In this document: in pieces, positions 25,883 through 34,218 of the stretch
Position numbering within the stretch: position 1 is the first letter of the stretch
How the letters are laid out: the number at the start of each line of letters is the position of its first letter
Position numbers and translations under genes: made by a program
DNA from: Cronobacter sakazakii
GTDB lineage: Bacteria; Pseudomonadota; Gammaproteobacteria; Enterobacterales; Enterobacteriaceae
DNA: 64,000 bases
Direction of reading: 5' to 3'
NCBI RefSeq assembly: GCF_000982825.1
Contig: NZ_CP011047.1
Coordinates: 372,001-436,000, forward strand
The notes under the pieces: model-generated
The model's input: only the letters and a program-made list of their open reading frames with translations
What the model was told of the DNA's origin: nothing
Database searches by the model: none

Positions 25883-27727
25883 TCAGAGGAAGCGGGAGAT
25901 GTAATCCCAGTTGCAGTTTTCAGCGCGGTAAAAGTAAGCAAGCTCATCAGGCGCAGCATCCAGCGCCAGCGATGACCACAGCAGAAACGCGCGGGCAGGT
26001 TGACCATCGCGCCCGGTTCGTCCAATCATCTGAATGAGGTCAGGCAGGTCATCAGGAATATATGTAACGATGACGTTGCGAATGTCTGGCACATCAGCCC
26101 CCAGCCCGAAGGCTTTAGTAGCAATCAGAATTGCGCCCGGCGTAGTGGCAAACCACTCAGCGTTTGCGTGGCGTTCTTCGTTACTCAAGTGCATCGTCTT
26201 CGAGTGATATGGCCGCGCCCGGTCGCCTAAGAGTTTCAGGTACGCCCGCAACGTCTTAAGGTCATTGACGAGAATGAGCGTCTTCTCTTCTTTCGGCAGA
26301 GCCTCGACCAGACCAATAGCCGCTCGGAAACGTTCGCGGCACTGTCTGACTGTCGTCAACTGGATATTTTCGCGAGCAACATCAGCACGGAATGTTACGT
26401 AATCACCACGGCAGCCAAGCGACGCCATTAAACTGCGCTCATTTTCGCGTAGCAGCGTAGCCGTAAATACGCAGCGTTGAGCCGAAAGAAAGGCATGTTG
26501 TAGCGAGTGCTGCATGGCCTCGTAAGCGGGTCGGAAATCCCAGTCTTTAACCGTGTGCGCTTCGTCGATGATAAAACGATCAACGCCGTAAGCCATCAGC
26601 GCCGCGAAGACCTGACTCGACGGAACAAGATGCTCAGGTGAAACGACAGCAACACGGAACGCCCCGGCAGCCAGCCCCGCGAGTTGTTGAGCGTTGCGGT
26701 GCCTCGGCAACTTGTCACCGAATGCCACTGCGTGAACGCCAGCATCCCGCAACTGGCGGAGAATCTGGCGCTTTAGGGTATTAGTGGGAACCACGATTAC
26801 AGACAGGCCAACGCCAGCGCGGGACTCATAAATCAATGGATAAGCGAAGGCGGCGGTCTTGCCATAACCCGTAGGCAGAACGGCCAGCACATCACTACCA
26901 CGGGAGAAGATCGCATCAGCAACAGACAACTGCCCCGGCCTCCACTCCAGCCCATCGGGTGGCAACAGGCTAACGCGTGCGTTTCGGTCACAGCGAACCA
27001 GCGGGCGAAACTCATAAGAGGCTGTATTCAGTGACGGCACAGACGGCGACACTGCCAAGCCGTTTGGGTCACAATGATGATTTGTACTGTTAAATTTATC
27101 CTCGGTAGGTTTCGACTCTCCACACCACAATTGACGAAACTCCGCTGAGTCTCCGTAGCGTTTGAAATCTGAATTGCGCATCGCTTCCAGTTTATTCATG
27201 CCCCTGTTGATGCGGTGTATAGTCTTCTCATCACAAATCAGGAACTCGCGGCAGGCTTTGAGAAAAGCATTCTGTCCGGTTGTCGCTTCCGGCACGGCGT
27301 GCTCGCGCGGTTTCAATGCGGCATCGTCGACACGCACACCGGGAAAATCTGGCGGCAGTGGGTCAATATACCGAGCAGGCTTCTTGTTGAGCCACATTTC
27401 TATCTCAGCTCGTCGGCAATGAATCGCGTCGCCGGGCTGGATGACTTGCCGCAACCCAGTGTCAGAGCGCTGTTTTTGCTTTTTAGGCTGCACGCCGTGC
27501 ATCGCTCTCCACTCCCGCAGAGTCATAGCGGAACCATCAGCATTGTAATAAAACTCTTCGGTCTTTGTGTTGTATGCCGCCTTAACGGGTTTACGCTTTA
27601 CGGGGCATATCTTGGAACGTCGAATAACAATCCCGTCAGCGATCATTTGCTGTACATCTGCGTCCGCAGTATTGAGCGGGTCAGCGTCGGCAGCCTGCGC
27701 AAGCAGGCGGCGTAGGTTTGTTGGCAT
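25883..27727 (-). CDS. RecQ-like superfamily 2 DNA helicase
   Basis: 614 residues. The first 260 form an extension of unknown type with a sequence of phage-protein flavour (MTLREWRAMHGV). The helicase core then shows motif I VLPTGYGKTAAFAYP, motif II IIDEAHTVKDWDFRPAY (the RecQ-type DEAH followed by W and FRP), motif III VFTATLL, and motif VI QMIGRTGRDGQPARA. It lacks the RecQ zinc and HRDC domains. ATG at 27727 behind CTGGAG. First gene of the phage-like operon, probably for replication or recombination of the element. An anti-phage role cannot be excluded. Confidence 0.82.
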   Translation of the reverse strand: MPTNLRRLLAQAADADPLNTADADVQQMIADGIVIRRSKICPVKRKPVKAAYNTKTEEFYYNADGSAMTLREWRAMHGVQPKKQKQRSDTGLRQVIQPGDAIHCRRAEIEMWLNKKPARYIDPLPPDFPGVRVDDAALKPREHAVPEATTGQNAFLKACREFLICDEKTIHRINRGMNKLEAMRNSDFKRYGDSAEFRQLWCGESKPTEDKFNSTNHHCDPNGLAVSPSVPSLNTASYEFRPLVRCDRNARVSLLPPDGLEWRPGQLSVADAIFSRGSDVLAVLPTGYGKTAAFAYPLIYESRAGVGLSVIVVPTNTLKRQILRQLRDAGVHAVAFGDKLPRHRNAQQLAGLAAGAFRVAVVSPEHLVPSSQVFAALMAYGVDRFIIDEAHTVKDWDFRPAYEAMQHSLQHAFLSAQRCVFTATLLRENERSLMASLGCRGDYVTFRADVARENIQLTTVRQCRERFRAAIGLVEALPKEEKTLILVNDLKTLRAYLKLLGDRARPYHSKTMHLSNEERHANAEWFATTPGAILIATKAFGLGADVPDIRNVIVTYIPDDLPDLIQMIGRTGRDGQPARAFLLWSSLALDAAPDELAYFYRAENCNWDYISRFL

Positions 27728-28982
27728 GGTGAAATCTCCAGAAAATAGGGGTAGGGATTAGCTCAGGTTGGGTCAGCGGTACGGGTTCGGCAGACTCTCT
27801 GCCCTTTTAGAGGTTTTCATGTCAGCAACAGTGTCAGTGTCTCTGCCATAATACTTACCTTCAAAATCGGAGAATTTGTCGCGACTAGGGAGTTATTCTT
27901 TCTCCTTAGTAGATACCTTCATTAGCTCATTTTTTAGCCACCACCTCGCTAAGCCTTATTGAGGCTGGGCTGGCAATACTTAACAACGCGATTTTTGTCG
28001 GTCAAAAGCGGGTAAGTAATGCTCTATATCTCCTTATTAGTAGCTTTTAAAACAGAAAACATAAGTTACTGTAATCATTAGATAATTATGAAAGTGTCTA
28101 TAGTGATATAGTATCGCTAGATACGCAGAGCGAGCGCGGCGCAGCCGAACAAGCGAGCGCGGAACGTCAACGGATGGAATCCGACAGGATGACAGACGGC
28201 AGACAGTGAACGCAGTAGGACAGTAACAGACAGTAGACCGTAACGGCGTGCCATAGCTGGCAGTAGCACAGCAGGCAGTAAGACCGATGACCAGCGGCTA
28301 AGACCTGAAAGGAAACGAACAAGGAAGATGATTGAATGCTACAGAAATGAATTGAAGATGTTATGAAGAATACCGTACCGATATCAGGATAAGATTGAAT
28401 ACAGAAGTAATACCGATACAGAGTACCGTCCCACTACACCTCCCCGCCGCGTTGCCTGCCACGGCAAGCACGGTTGCGTAGAGTGGCCGAGCATCAGCAG
28501 CGGGCGAAGACCGGGAATGAGCCAAAGGCGATGGAGCGGGCTGGAGCATAGCGAGAAGCGCAGCCAGTGTAGAGCGAAAAGCGATAACACTGATTAGGAG
28601 AAGGGATGAAAGGGAAGAACCCTTTTCTGTACATGTATTTTAAATGCAACTTTAAAGATACTACTAACGTGTTGACCAGCTTCAAATCTAGCTTATTGAT
28701 TGGACAACGCAGCCTTTGATCCCTTCCCCTGCCCCATCCCTCGAATTGTTCAGTGATGAATCACATTCACAATCTGATCTCGATGTTCATCGTCTGGCAC
28801 GGCTAAAGCCCCGCCACCTCTTCACATCGAGAGCCGCAAGTAATACGAAAATACATTATAAATCATAGCATTACGACATTAAGTATAACACAACTCTCTG
28901 AAATCAATACAAAAGCTGTAGGTCATCCATCACCCACAGCCCAGTAACGGCCAGTCGTAGCACCTTGTTCGCTTGTAGGTCA
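27728..28982. other. 1.25-kb non-coding region between helicase and recombinase genes
   Basis: No gene is convincing here: the few open frames are under 70 codons and lack ribosome sites. From 28191 to 28283 the words CAGTA (five times) and CAGAC (three times) recur, and 28290-28400 is purine-rich on the plus strand. An AT-rich stretch lies at 28030-28130. It is a candidate replication origin, packaging site or untranslated RNA of the element (inference). Promoters for the helicase operon must lie in its left end. Confidence 0.5.
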
Positions 28983-29558
28983 TCACCCCTCGCCCTTGTT
29001 CCAGTGGCGTTTAACGGTGCTCACGCTAACGCCGAGACGCTTCGCTACCTTCGATTGAGACAGCCCCTCACTCCGCAGCTCCTGCACCTTTTGAGTGGTG
29101 TCGGTGGCTTCCTTGCGTCCCAGCTTAACGCCATTGACTTTCGCTTTCTCCAGCCCGTCCAGTGTCCTCTCACGGATACGGTTCCGCTCGAACTCCGCAA
29201 AGGCTCCGAACATGTGTCTGATTAACGTGCCTTCGGATGAAGTCAGGTCGTGCGCTGGCAGGTCAAGAGACACCACCTTCACGCCGCGTTCTAACAGCAT
29301 GTCGATGGTCTGCTGCACATCGATGTTGTCACGCCCCAGCCTGTCCAATTTCAGCACGACAAGCTGATCTCCCGCTTCCAGCTTGTGCTCAACCATCGCC
29401 CGAAACTTAGGGCGCTGCATAGCCTGAACGCTGCCGGAAATGTCCTCGCTGATTACCCTGCTCTCAGGCACCGTGTACCCGGCACGCTCAATAGCCAGCA
29501 CCTGATTCTGCGTATCCTGCTCGCGTGTTGAAACGCGGCAGTAGATAAAAGCCCTCAT
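28983..29558 (-). CDS. Serine recombinase (resolvase/invertase family)
   Basis: 191 residues. The N-terminal catalytic domain has the serine in YCRVSTREQDTQNQ, then LVVLKLDRLGRDNIDVQQTI and the E-helix region FAEFERNRIRERT; the C-terminal helix-turn-helix is EGLSQSKVAKRLGVSVSTVKRHW. Members resolve or invert DNA at paired sites. ATG at 29558 with GAGGTG. An inverted-repeat-bearing site lies immediately upstream. It may resolve multimers or mediate excision of the element; it is too short to be a large serine integrase. Confidence 0.9.
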   Translation of the reverse strand: MRAFIYCRVSTREQDTQNQVLAIERAGYTVPESRVISEDISGSVQAMQRPKFRAMVEHKLEAGDQLVVLKLDRLGRDNIDVQQTIDMLLERGVKVVSLDLPAHDLTSSEGTLIRHMFGAFAEFERNRIRERTLDGLEKAKVNGVKLGRKEATDTTQKVQELRSEGLSQSKVAKRLGVSVSTVKRHWNKGEG

Positions 29559-29573
29559 GGTTCACCTCACCCG

Positions 29574-29671
29574 TCTGGTATCACAAAACGGTAGCATCAT
29601 TGCATTAGTGGTAGCATTTAGTCAAACCCTAAATTGATGATACCAGATAGTAATCACTCAGACAGGTAGCA
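29574..29671. promoter_or_regulatory. Candidate recombination (res-like) site upstream of the recombinase
   Basis: A perfect 10-bp inverted repeat, TCTGGTATCA (29574-29583) and TGATACCAGA (29638-29647), encloses 54 bp. GGTAGCA is repeated at 29590, 29610 and 29665. Paired half-sites directly before a resolvase gene are where res sites and the gene's own promoter usually lie. Confidence 0.5.
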
Positions 29672-30025
29672 AGAATCGAACGATTGATGACACCATCAAA
29701 CGCTGGCAGTGTGCCCTCGGCAACACGCGCCTGCAACGGTTGGCTCGGATGAGCAAAATCTTAGGGTTTTCTCAGCGCCCCCTGACGCGCAGGCACGCAC
29801 ATGCGCACGGGGGCGCGGGCGAGCTATACAGTTGAGGGAGGGGCAACCATAAACATGCAATTTTTCAAGCCGGGGATTCAGCTATATGCTAACGGTAGAA
29901 TGCGGCTTGTAGAGGGCTGTGCGCACATACCCAGTACAACCGCATTACTTCGTGCGCACAAGCCCCTGAGAGCCGCTTGCGGTGGGGATTGCTAACATCT
30001 TTTGGGATAAGGCTGCATTCTATTT
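29672..30025. other. Gap without recognised features
   Basis: About 350 bp between the recombinase site and the next gene. It contains a very GC-rich stretch (gcgcacgggggcgcggg near 29803-29819) but no open frame with a ribosome site on either strand and no clear hairpin terminator. Confidence 0.4.
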
Positions 30026-30436
30026 CTAATACGGTGATACGTAGTCAGCGGGCAGTCTCTCTCGGAACCATTCCCATAAAGCATTCAGTTCAGCCACATT
30101 AGACACAGCCGCCCATTCCCTCGCAACCCCATCTCTTGCCGCTATCGCATCTGATAGCGCACTGTCTAGGTCTTCGTACAATTGTTCGAAAGAGAACCCC
30201 AACACATTCAGCGTTTCATGCCCCAGCATATTCTGACGCGTCCACAACAGCTCAAGTCTGGCCTCCTTCGTACTCGGGCAAGGGTCGCCAAAATCCCCAC
30301 TGTCTGTTCTCCAGTCCATATAAGCCTTGTGATGCTTTATCAGGGCAATCTGCGCTAGTTTGGCCTCATTGCTTCTCATGTACTCCGCTTGCTGCAAGAC
30401 GCGCCTTGTTGCGGGGTCTAGGTCATCGTAACTCAT
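30026..30436 (-). CDS. Protein of unknown function
   Basis: 136 residues from the ATG at 30436 (MSYDDLDPATRRVLQQAEYM). Helical, with LARIALIKHHKAY-like basic and LNALWEWFRERLPADY acidic segments. No family recognised. Weak ribosome site. It is the last gene behind the DUF3800 gene (39 bp apart) and may share its transcript. Confidence 0.5.
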   Translation of the reverse strand: MSYDDLDPATRRVLQQAEYMRSNEAKLAQIALIKHHKAYMDWRTDSGDFGDPCPSTKEARLELLWTRQNMLGHETLNVLGFSFEQLYEDLDSALSDAIAARDGVAREWAAVSNVAELNALWEWFRERLPADYVSPY

Positions 30437-30475
30437 CAAATTTTCCACTCAGATCTAGCTTGCGATAAGGGTAGG

Positions 30476-31246
30476 TTAGGCCAGCTCTTCCCGCTTAACC
30501 AGCGGAACGCTGTAATCTGGACGAATACTCTTGGAACCCGGCATAGCTCGCATCTCTTGCGGGAAGTGCCAAATATTGAAATCCTTATTCGGGAACGTAT
30601 CGTAATGAAACACATCCCAGCCAAGCAAAGCAGCCATCCGCTCGAAGGCAAGTTCTTTAGCCACCGACAGTTCTAACCGTGGATTCAGATACTTCATATA
30701 CCCAGAGTTCACAGCCCCCGTCAGGATGTCCACCACCTGCAATCCCAGATGGTGCTTAGAATCGTGCATCGTCACCGACTTAACCAACGTCTTTATCCCG
30801 GCTCTAGCTAGCATGCGGTTAGCAATAATACCCGTTACTTCATCGTTCTTTTTGTACTTATCAATCTTCTGATCAATGATGACTTCAACATCACTCTTAA
30901 TCTGCTTAGCAACGTTCTTAACAAGCATCGTGTACGTCTGGTAAAAAGCCAGCTCTCTATCCATCTGCCAGTTGTTGTACATGTTCTTCACAACGATAAT
31001 CGAGTGAAAGCAGCATGAGTTCTTGAGCACCATTGCCAGCAGCTCAATGCAGATGTTTGCCTGCCCTGCGCTGTTCTTAATCTTCGACCACTTCAACTCA
31101 CCGACAATACCGTACTTGTCTTTCAGCTTCTGAACGCGCTCATTAAAGATATGCAGTGTGTCTTTACGAACACACAGCAAACCAATGCCGTAACAGCGGT
31201 CACTTCCTGTCGTACCACTCTCATCACCAAAGGCCACGTATTCCAT
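30476..31246 (-). CDS. DUF3800 domain protein
   Basis: 256 residues. The start MEYVAFGDESGTTGSDRCYGIGLL is the DUF3800 hallmark (F-x-DESG then a beta strand), with a later VEVIIDQKIDKYKK and KHHLGLQVVDILTGAV carrying the acidic residues expected of its RNase H-like fold. Many DUF3800 genes occur on mobile elements and near defence genes, but the function is not settled. It is followed at 39 bp by an unknown gene, with a HEPN-like gene upstream on the same strand. Confidence 0.75.
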   Translation of the reverse strand: MEYVAFGDESGTTGSDRCYGIGLLCVRKDTLHIFNERVQKLKDKYGIVGELKWSKIKNSAGQANICIELLAMVLKNSCCFHSIIVVKNMYNNWQMDRELAFYQTYTMLVKNVAKQIKSDVEVIIDQKIDKYKKNDEVTGIIANRMLARAGIKTLVKSVTMHDSKHHLGLQVVDILTGAVNSGYMKYLNPRLELSVAKELAFERMAALLGWDVFHYDTFPNKDFNIWHFPQEMRAMPGSKSIRPDYSVPLVKREELA

Positions 31247-31327
31247 GCATAATACCCACTATTAATTTAATGGATATTTTATGTCCAACCCAAGCGGCAA
31301 GCAATGTCTTGCTTTGTCAGCTTACTG

Positions 31328-31900
31328 TCACTCGTGCTCAATCTTGTTGGGTATCGTAACTGGGATTTCACTGCCGTACATGAGTGGTGGGTTGAGATAG
31401 GCTATACCATGCAAGCACCCTAAAAATCCTAGCAAATACATAATGATACCAATCAACTCCAGTCCGAGCTTGCGGTCTATCCCCGGAATTTCATCAGTGA
31501 TGTGAACCTGTACCTCTCTGCCAACCAATTGGCTGTACGATGAAACAAAGGACCTGAAGACTTCGGCAGCTCTTGGAGAGTCAATGCTATGTGCAAGTGC
31601 ATTCCGCAACTTGTTCAATTTATCCAAAGCAGCCCAAACATTTTTGGGGAATTCCATGCCCGGTAAATGAGATCCAAACATAGCATGCACTAGGTTTAGC
31701 TTATGGCTAAAGCCGAGCTTAATATTCTCAATCGGGCCGCTATCCCGACAATGCAATTTCAAAATTTCAAAAAGTAATTCCTCAACGAAAAGATGCCCTT
31801 TTAGTATGATTGAGGTGGTATCCATACCAGCATGCAGGTGCTTCTCGTACCTTGACCATCTGGCTTCGTAAATGGCTTTAAGCCCTTCCTGTGTGCGCAT
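31328..31900 (-). CDS. HEPN-like protein with C-terminal hydrophobic segment
   Basis: 190 residues, ATG at 31900 behind GAGGG. The helical middle contains WAALDKLNKLRNALAHSID, in which RNALAH fits the R-x4-H motif of HEPN ribonucleases; an upstream helix (LKGHLFVEELLFEILKL) is typical too. Residues about 148-168 (LGLELIGIIMYLLGFLGCL) could form a membrane helix. HEPN proteins are common in toxin and anti-phage systems. It lies 81 bp before the DUF3800 gene, in the same direction. Confidence 0.6.
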   Translation of the reverse strand: MRTQEGLKAIYEARWSRYEKHLHAGMDTTSIILKGHLFVEELLFEILKLHCRDSGPIENIKLGFSHKLNLVHAMFGSHLPGMEFPKNVWAALDKLNKLRNALAHSIDSPRAAEVFRSFVSSYSQLVGREVQVHITDEIPGIDRKLGLELIGIIMYLLGFLGCLHGIAYLNPPLMYGSEIPVTIPNKIEHE

Positions 31901-32437
31901 CGTATTCCCTCAGCAGTACCAGTTTTCATGCAGTGTACCAAAGCTACCACATACATGATTCCATACATTCAACCATTACAAACCATTAGCCCCGTTGGTG
32001 GTAAGACAACAAGCGGAGCCTCTGGCGACTTCATCAGGGTTATGTCAGTTAGTGAGGCTTATCAGGATGACCATGTACCCAAGGGGAGCGAGGCCGAACC
32101 GCTGGCAGAGCTTGCATATGGTCTGCAAGTACCGTGACCACCATAAACCTGTTTATCCCCTGCGGCGTCTCGCGACGGCGACAGAACGGGGGCATCGGGC
32201 TAAAATGCGCTTCACTAAAAGTTTTTGGGATTGTTTAGAGACGGTGGCTACGTCATAGCTTTCAAGTTGAGTCAGTACGTGTTTGACGCCTGGAACTACA
32301 CGCCGCTATGAGTTAACATCCCAATTACCACTATCAACCACAGCGGCTTTTTCAAGGGACATAACAGAGCATTTCTTACAGGCAAAAGAGACAGATTTTA
32401 TTGTCTAACTAGCTGTATTGTAAGGAATTTAGTGACT
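31901..32437. other. Non-coding border between island genes and leuX
   Basis: About 540 bp. Two overlapping plus-strand frames of 69 and 87 codons (31928-32258) have no ribosome sites and no recognised family; they may be scraps of an older gene. No integrase gene is found here, although leuX is a usual integrase target in enterics. The right attachment site would be expected at the low-coordinate end of the tRNA. Confidence 0.4.
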
Positions 32438-32521
32438 TGGTGCGAAGGCCGGACTCGAACCGGCACGTATTTCTACGGTTGATTTTGAATCAACTGCGTC
32501 TACCGATTTCGCCACTCCGGC
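32438..32521 (-). tRNA. leuX: tRNA-Leu (anticodon CAA)
   Basis: Read on the minus strand it begins GCCGGAGTGGCGAAATCGG and has the anticodon stem gttga/tcaac with loop TTCAAAA (anticodon CAA), a long variable arm, the T-loop ggTTCGAGTCC and a genomic CCA. The order leuX-ahr matches E. coli leuX-yjgB. The 3' acceptor strand reads CTTCGC before ACCA, where CTTCGGC is expected, so it is one base short (84 nt rather than 85) and pairs poorly with GCCGGAG. Confidence 0.9.
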
Positions 32522-32735
32522 ACGGAAGGGATGCGGAAAACGTTGGGATTATACCTGCTACACCCTCCTGCGCAAGCCTTATCCCCAGCCCATATCATCA
32601 GATGGTGAAAAAAACGGCATAGCTTTTTCAGGCTCTTACCCCCTTTCACACTTTGAGCCATGCTCAGTGCGTGAACAGCCTCTGTAACCTCAATGTTCTA
32701 CAATCTCCGGGATATTCACAACAAAGGAAACCGCG

Positions 32736-33755
32736 ATGACCATCATCAAAAGTTACGCCGCGCACGAAGCTGGCGCAGAGCTTGAACTCTATGAGTACGA
32801 CGCAGGCGAACTGAAGCCTGAGGATGTGGAGGTTGAGGTTGAGTACTGCGGCATCTGCCACTCCGATCTCTCGATGATCGATAACGAATGGGGCATTTCA
32901 GCGTATCCGCTGATTGCGGGCCACGAGGTGATTGGCCGCGTCAGTTCACTGGGTGGCAGCGCGCAGAACAAGGGCCTGAAAGTGGGCCAGCGCGTCGGTA
33001 TCGGCTGGACGGCGTCAAGCTGTGAGCACTGCGACGCCTGTATCAGCGGCAACCAGGTGAACTGTCAGCACGGCAGCGTGCCGACCATTCTGAACCGCGG
33101 CGGTTTCGCCAATAAAATTCGCGCGAACTGGCAGTGGGTGATCCCGATGCCGGAAGGCATCGACGCCGCGTCCGCCGGTCCGCTGCTGTGCGGCGGCATC
33201 ACGGTGTTCAAACCGTTGCTGATGCATCACATCACCGCCACCAGCCGCGTCGGCGTTATTGGCATCGGTGGTCTCGGCCATATCGCCATCAAGCTGCTGC
33301 GCGCGATGGGCTGCGAAGTGACGGCGTTCAGCTCGAATCCGTCTAAAGAGCAAGAGATCCTGGCGATGGGCGCGGATAAAGTGGTGAACAGCCGCGATCC
33401 GCAAGCGCTTCAGGCACTGGCCGGTCAGTTCGATCTGATTATCAACACGGTGAATGTGTCGCTCGACTGGATGCCGTACTTCCAGGCGCTGGCCTGGGGC
33501 GGGAATTTCCATACCGTCGGCGCGGTGATGAAGCCGTTCGAAGTACCGGCGTTTTCGCTCATTATGGGCGATCGCAGCGTCACCGGCTCCGCGACCGGCT
33601 CGCCGCACGAGCTGCGCTCGCTGATGAAGCTGGCGGCGCGCGCCAAAGTGGCACCGCAAACCGAAGAGTTCCCGATGTCCCGTATCAACGAGGCGCTGCA
33701 ACACGTGCGCGATGGTAAAGCGCGCTACCGCGTGGTGCTGAAAGCGGATTTCTGA
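32736..33755 (+). CDS. ahr: NADPH-dependent aldehyde reductase / zinc alcohol dehydrogenase
   Basis: A 339-residue medium-chain dehydrogenase that reduces a wide range of aldehydes to alcohols. Catalytic zinc ligands are C in CGICHSDLS and H in AGHEVIGRV; the four structural zinc cysteines are in CEHCDACISGNQVNC; the Rossmann motif is GIGGLGHIAIKLL. Close in length and sequence to E. coli Ahr (YjgB), which also lies next to leuX. Followed by a strong terminator. Confidence 0.94.
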   Translation: MTIIKSYAAHEAGAELELYEYDAGELKPEDVEVEVEYCGICHSDLSMIDNEWGISAYPLIAGHEVIGRVSSLGGSAQNKGLKVGQRVGIGWTASSCEHCDACISGNQVNCQHGSVPTILNRGGFANKIRANWQWVIPMPEGIDAASAGPLLCGGITVFKPLLMHHITATSRVGVIGIGGLGHIAIKLLRAMGCEVTAFSSNPSKEQEILAMGADKVVNSRDPQALQALAGQFDLIINTVNVSLDWMPYFQALAWGGNFHTVGAVMKPFEVPAFSLIMGDRSVTGSATGSPHELRSLMKLAARAKVAPQTEEFPMSRINEALQHVRDGKARYRVVLKADF

Positions 33756-33774
33756 TTGGTAAAAGTAAAAAGCA

Positions 33775-33798
33775 AAGGCGCCGCAGGGCGCCTTTTTT
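33775..33798 (+). terminator. Terminator after ahr
   Basis: An 8-bp perfect stem (33775-33782 with 33787-33794, aaggcgcc/ggcgcctt) and loop gcag, followed by a run of T. Confidence 0.88.
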
Positions 33799-33859
33799 AA
33801 CCGTTGTAGATAGTGGGTTCGCGAGAGATTTTCCAGGGTGGGTGTGGCTGCGGATTTCA

Positions 33860-34193
33860 TGGTGGGTGCGCTTCGCTTACCCACCCTACAAAACCCTGGC
33901 CTCACCGTAGGGCGGATAAGCAAAGCGCATCCGCCACCCAACCCATGCATGTCCTCCGTAGGGCGGGTAAGCAACGCGCACCCGCCACCCAACCCATGCA
34001 CGTTTTTCCGTAGGGCGGATAAGCAACGCGCACCCGCCACCCAACCCATGCACGTTTTTCCGTAGGGCGGGTAAGCAAAGCGCACCCGCCACCCAACCCA
34101 TGCACGTTTTTCCGTAAGGCGGATAAGCAACGCGCACCCGCCACCCAACCCACGCATGTCCTTCGTAGGGCGGGTAAGCGTAGCGCACCCGCC
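33860..34193. repeat. Tandem array A of a 51-52 bp palindromic repeat
   Basis: After one inverted unit at 33860-33888, six units start at 33907, 33958, 34010, 34062, 34114 and 34165. Each begins GTAGGGCGGGTAAGC or a near variant, continues to GCGCACCCGCC (arms pair into a hairpin), and ends with the spacer acccaacccatgcacg. It lies between the convergent ahr and zinc-finger genes. Long open frames across it are artefacts of the repeat length. Confidence 0.9.
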
Positions 34194-34218
34194 ATTACTG
34201 CCACCGCCGGCAACGCGC

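Noticed and set aside
28361..28685. Short minus-strand frames in the non-coding part of the element
   Set aside because: Under 70 codons, mutually overlapping, no ribosome sites, no recognisable pattern.
28983..29558. Serine recombinase as the integrase of the whole island
   Set aside because: It is a short resolvase/invertase-type enzyme; tRNA-targeting islands at leuX normally use tyrosine integrases, and none is present.
31928..32258. Plus-strand frames between the HEPN-like gene and leuX
   Set aside because: No start signals and no recognised family; kept only as possible gene scraps.
33015..34157. 380-codon minus-strand frame across ahr and array A
   Set aside because: It is antisense to ahr and its N-terminal part is just translated repeat units (period 52 bp shifts through open frames).
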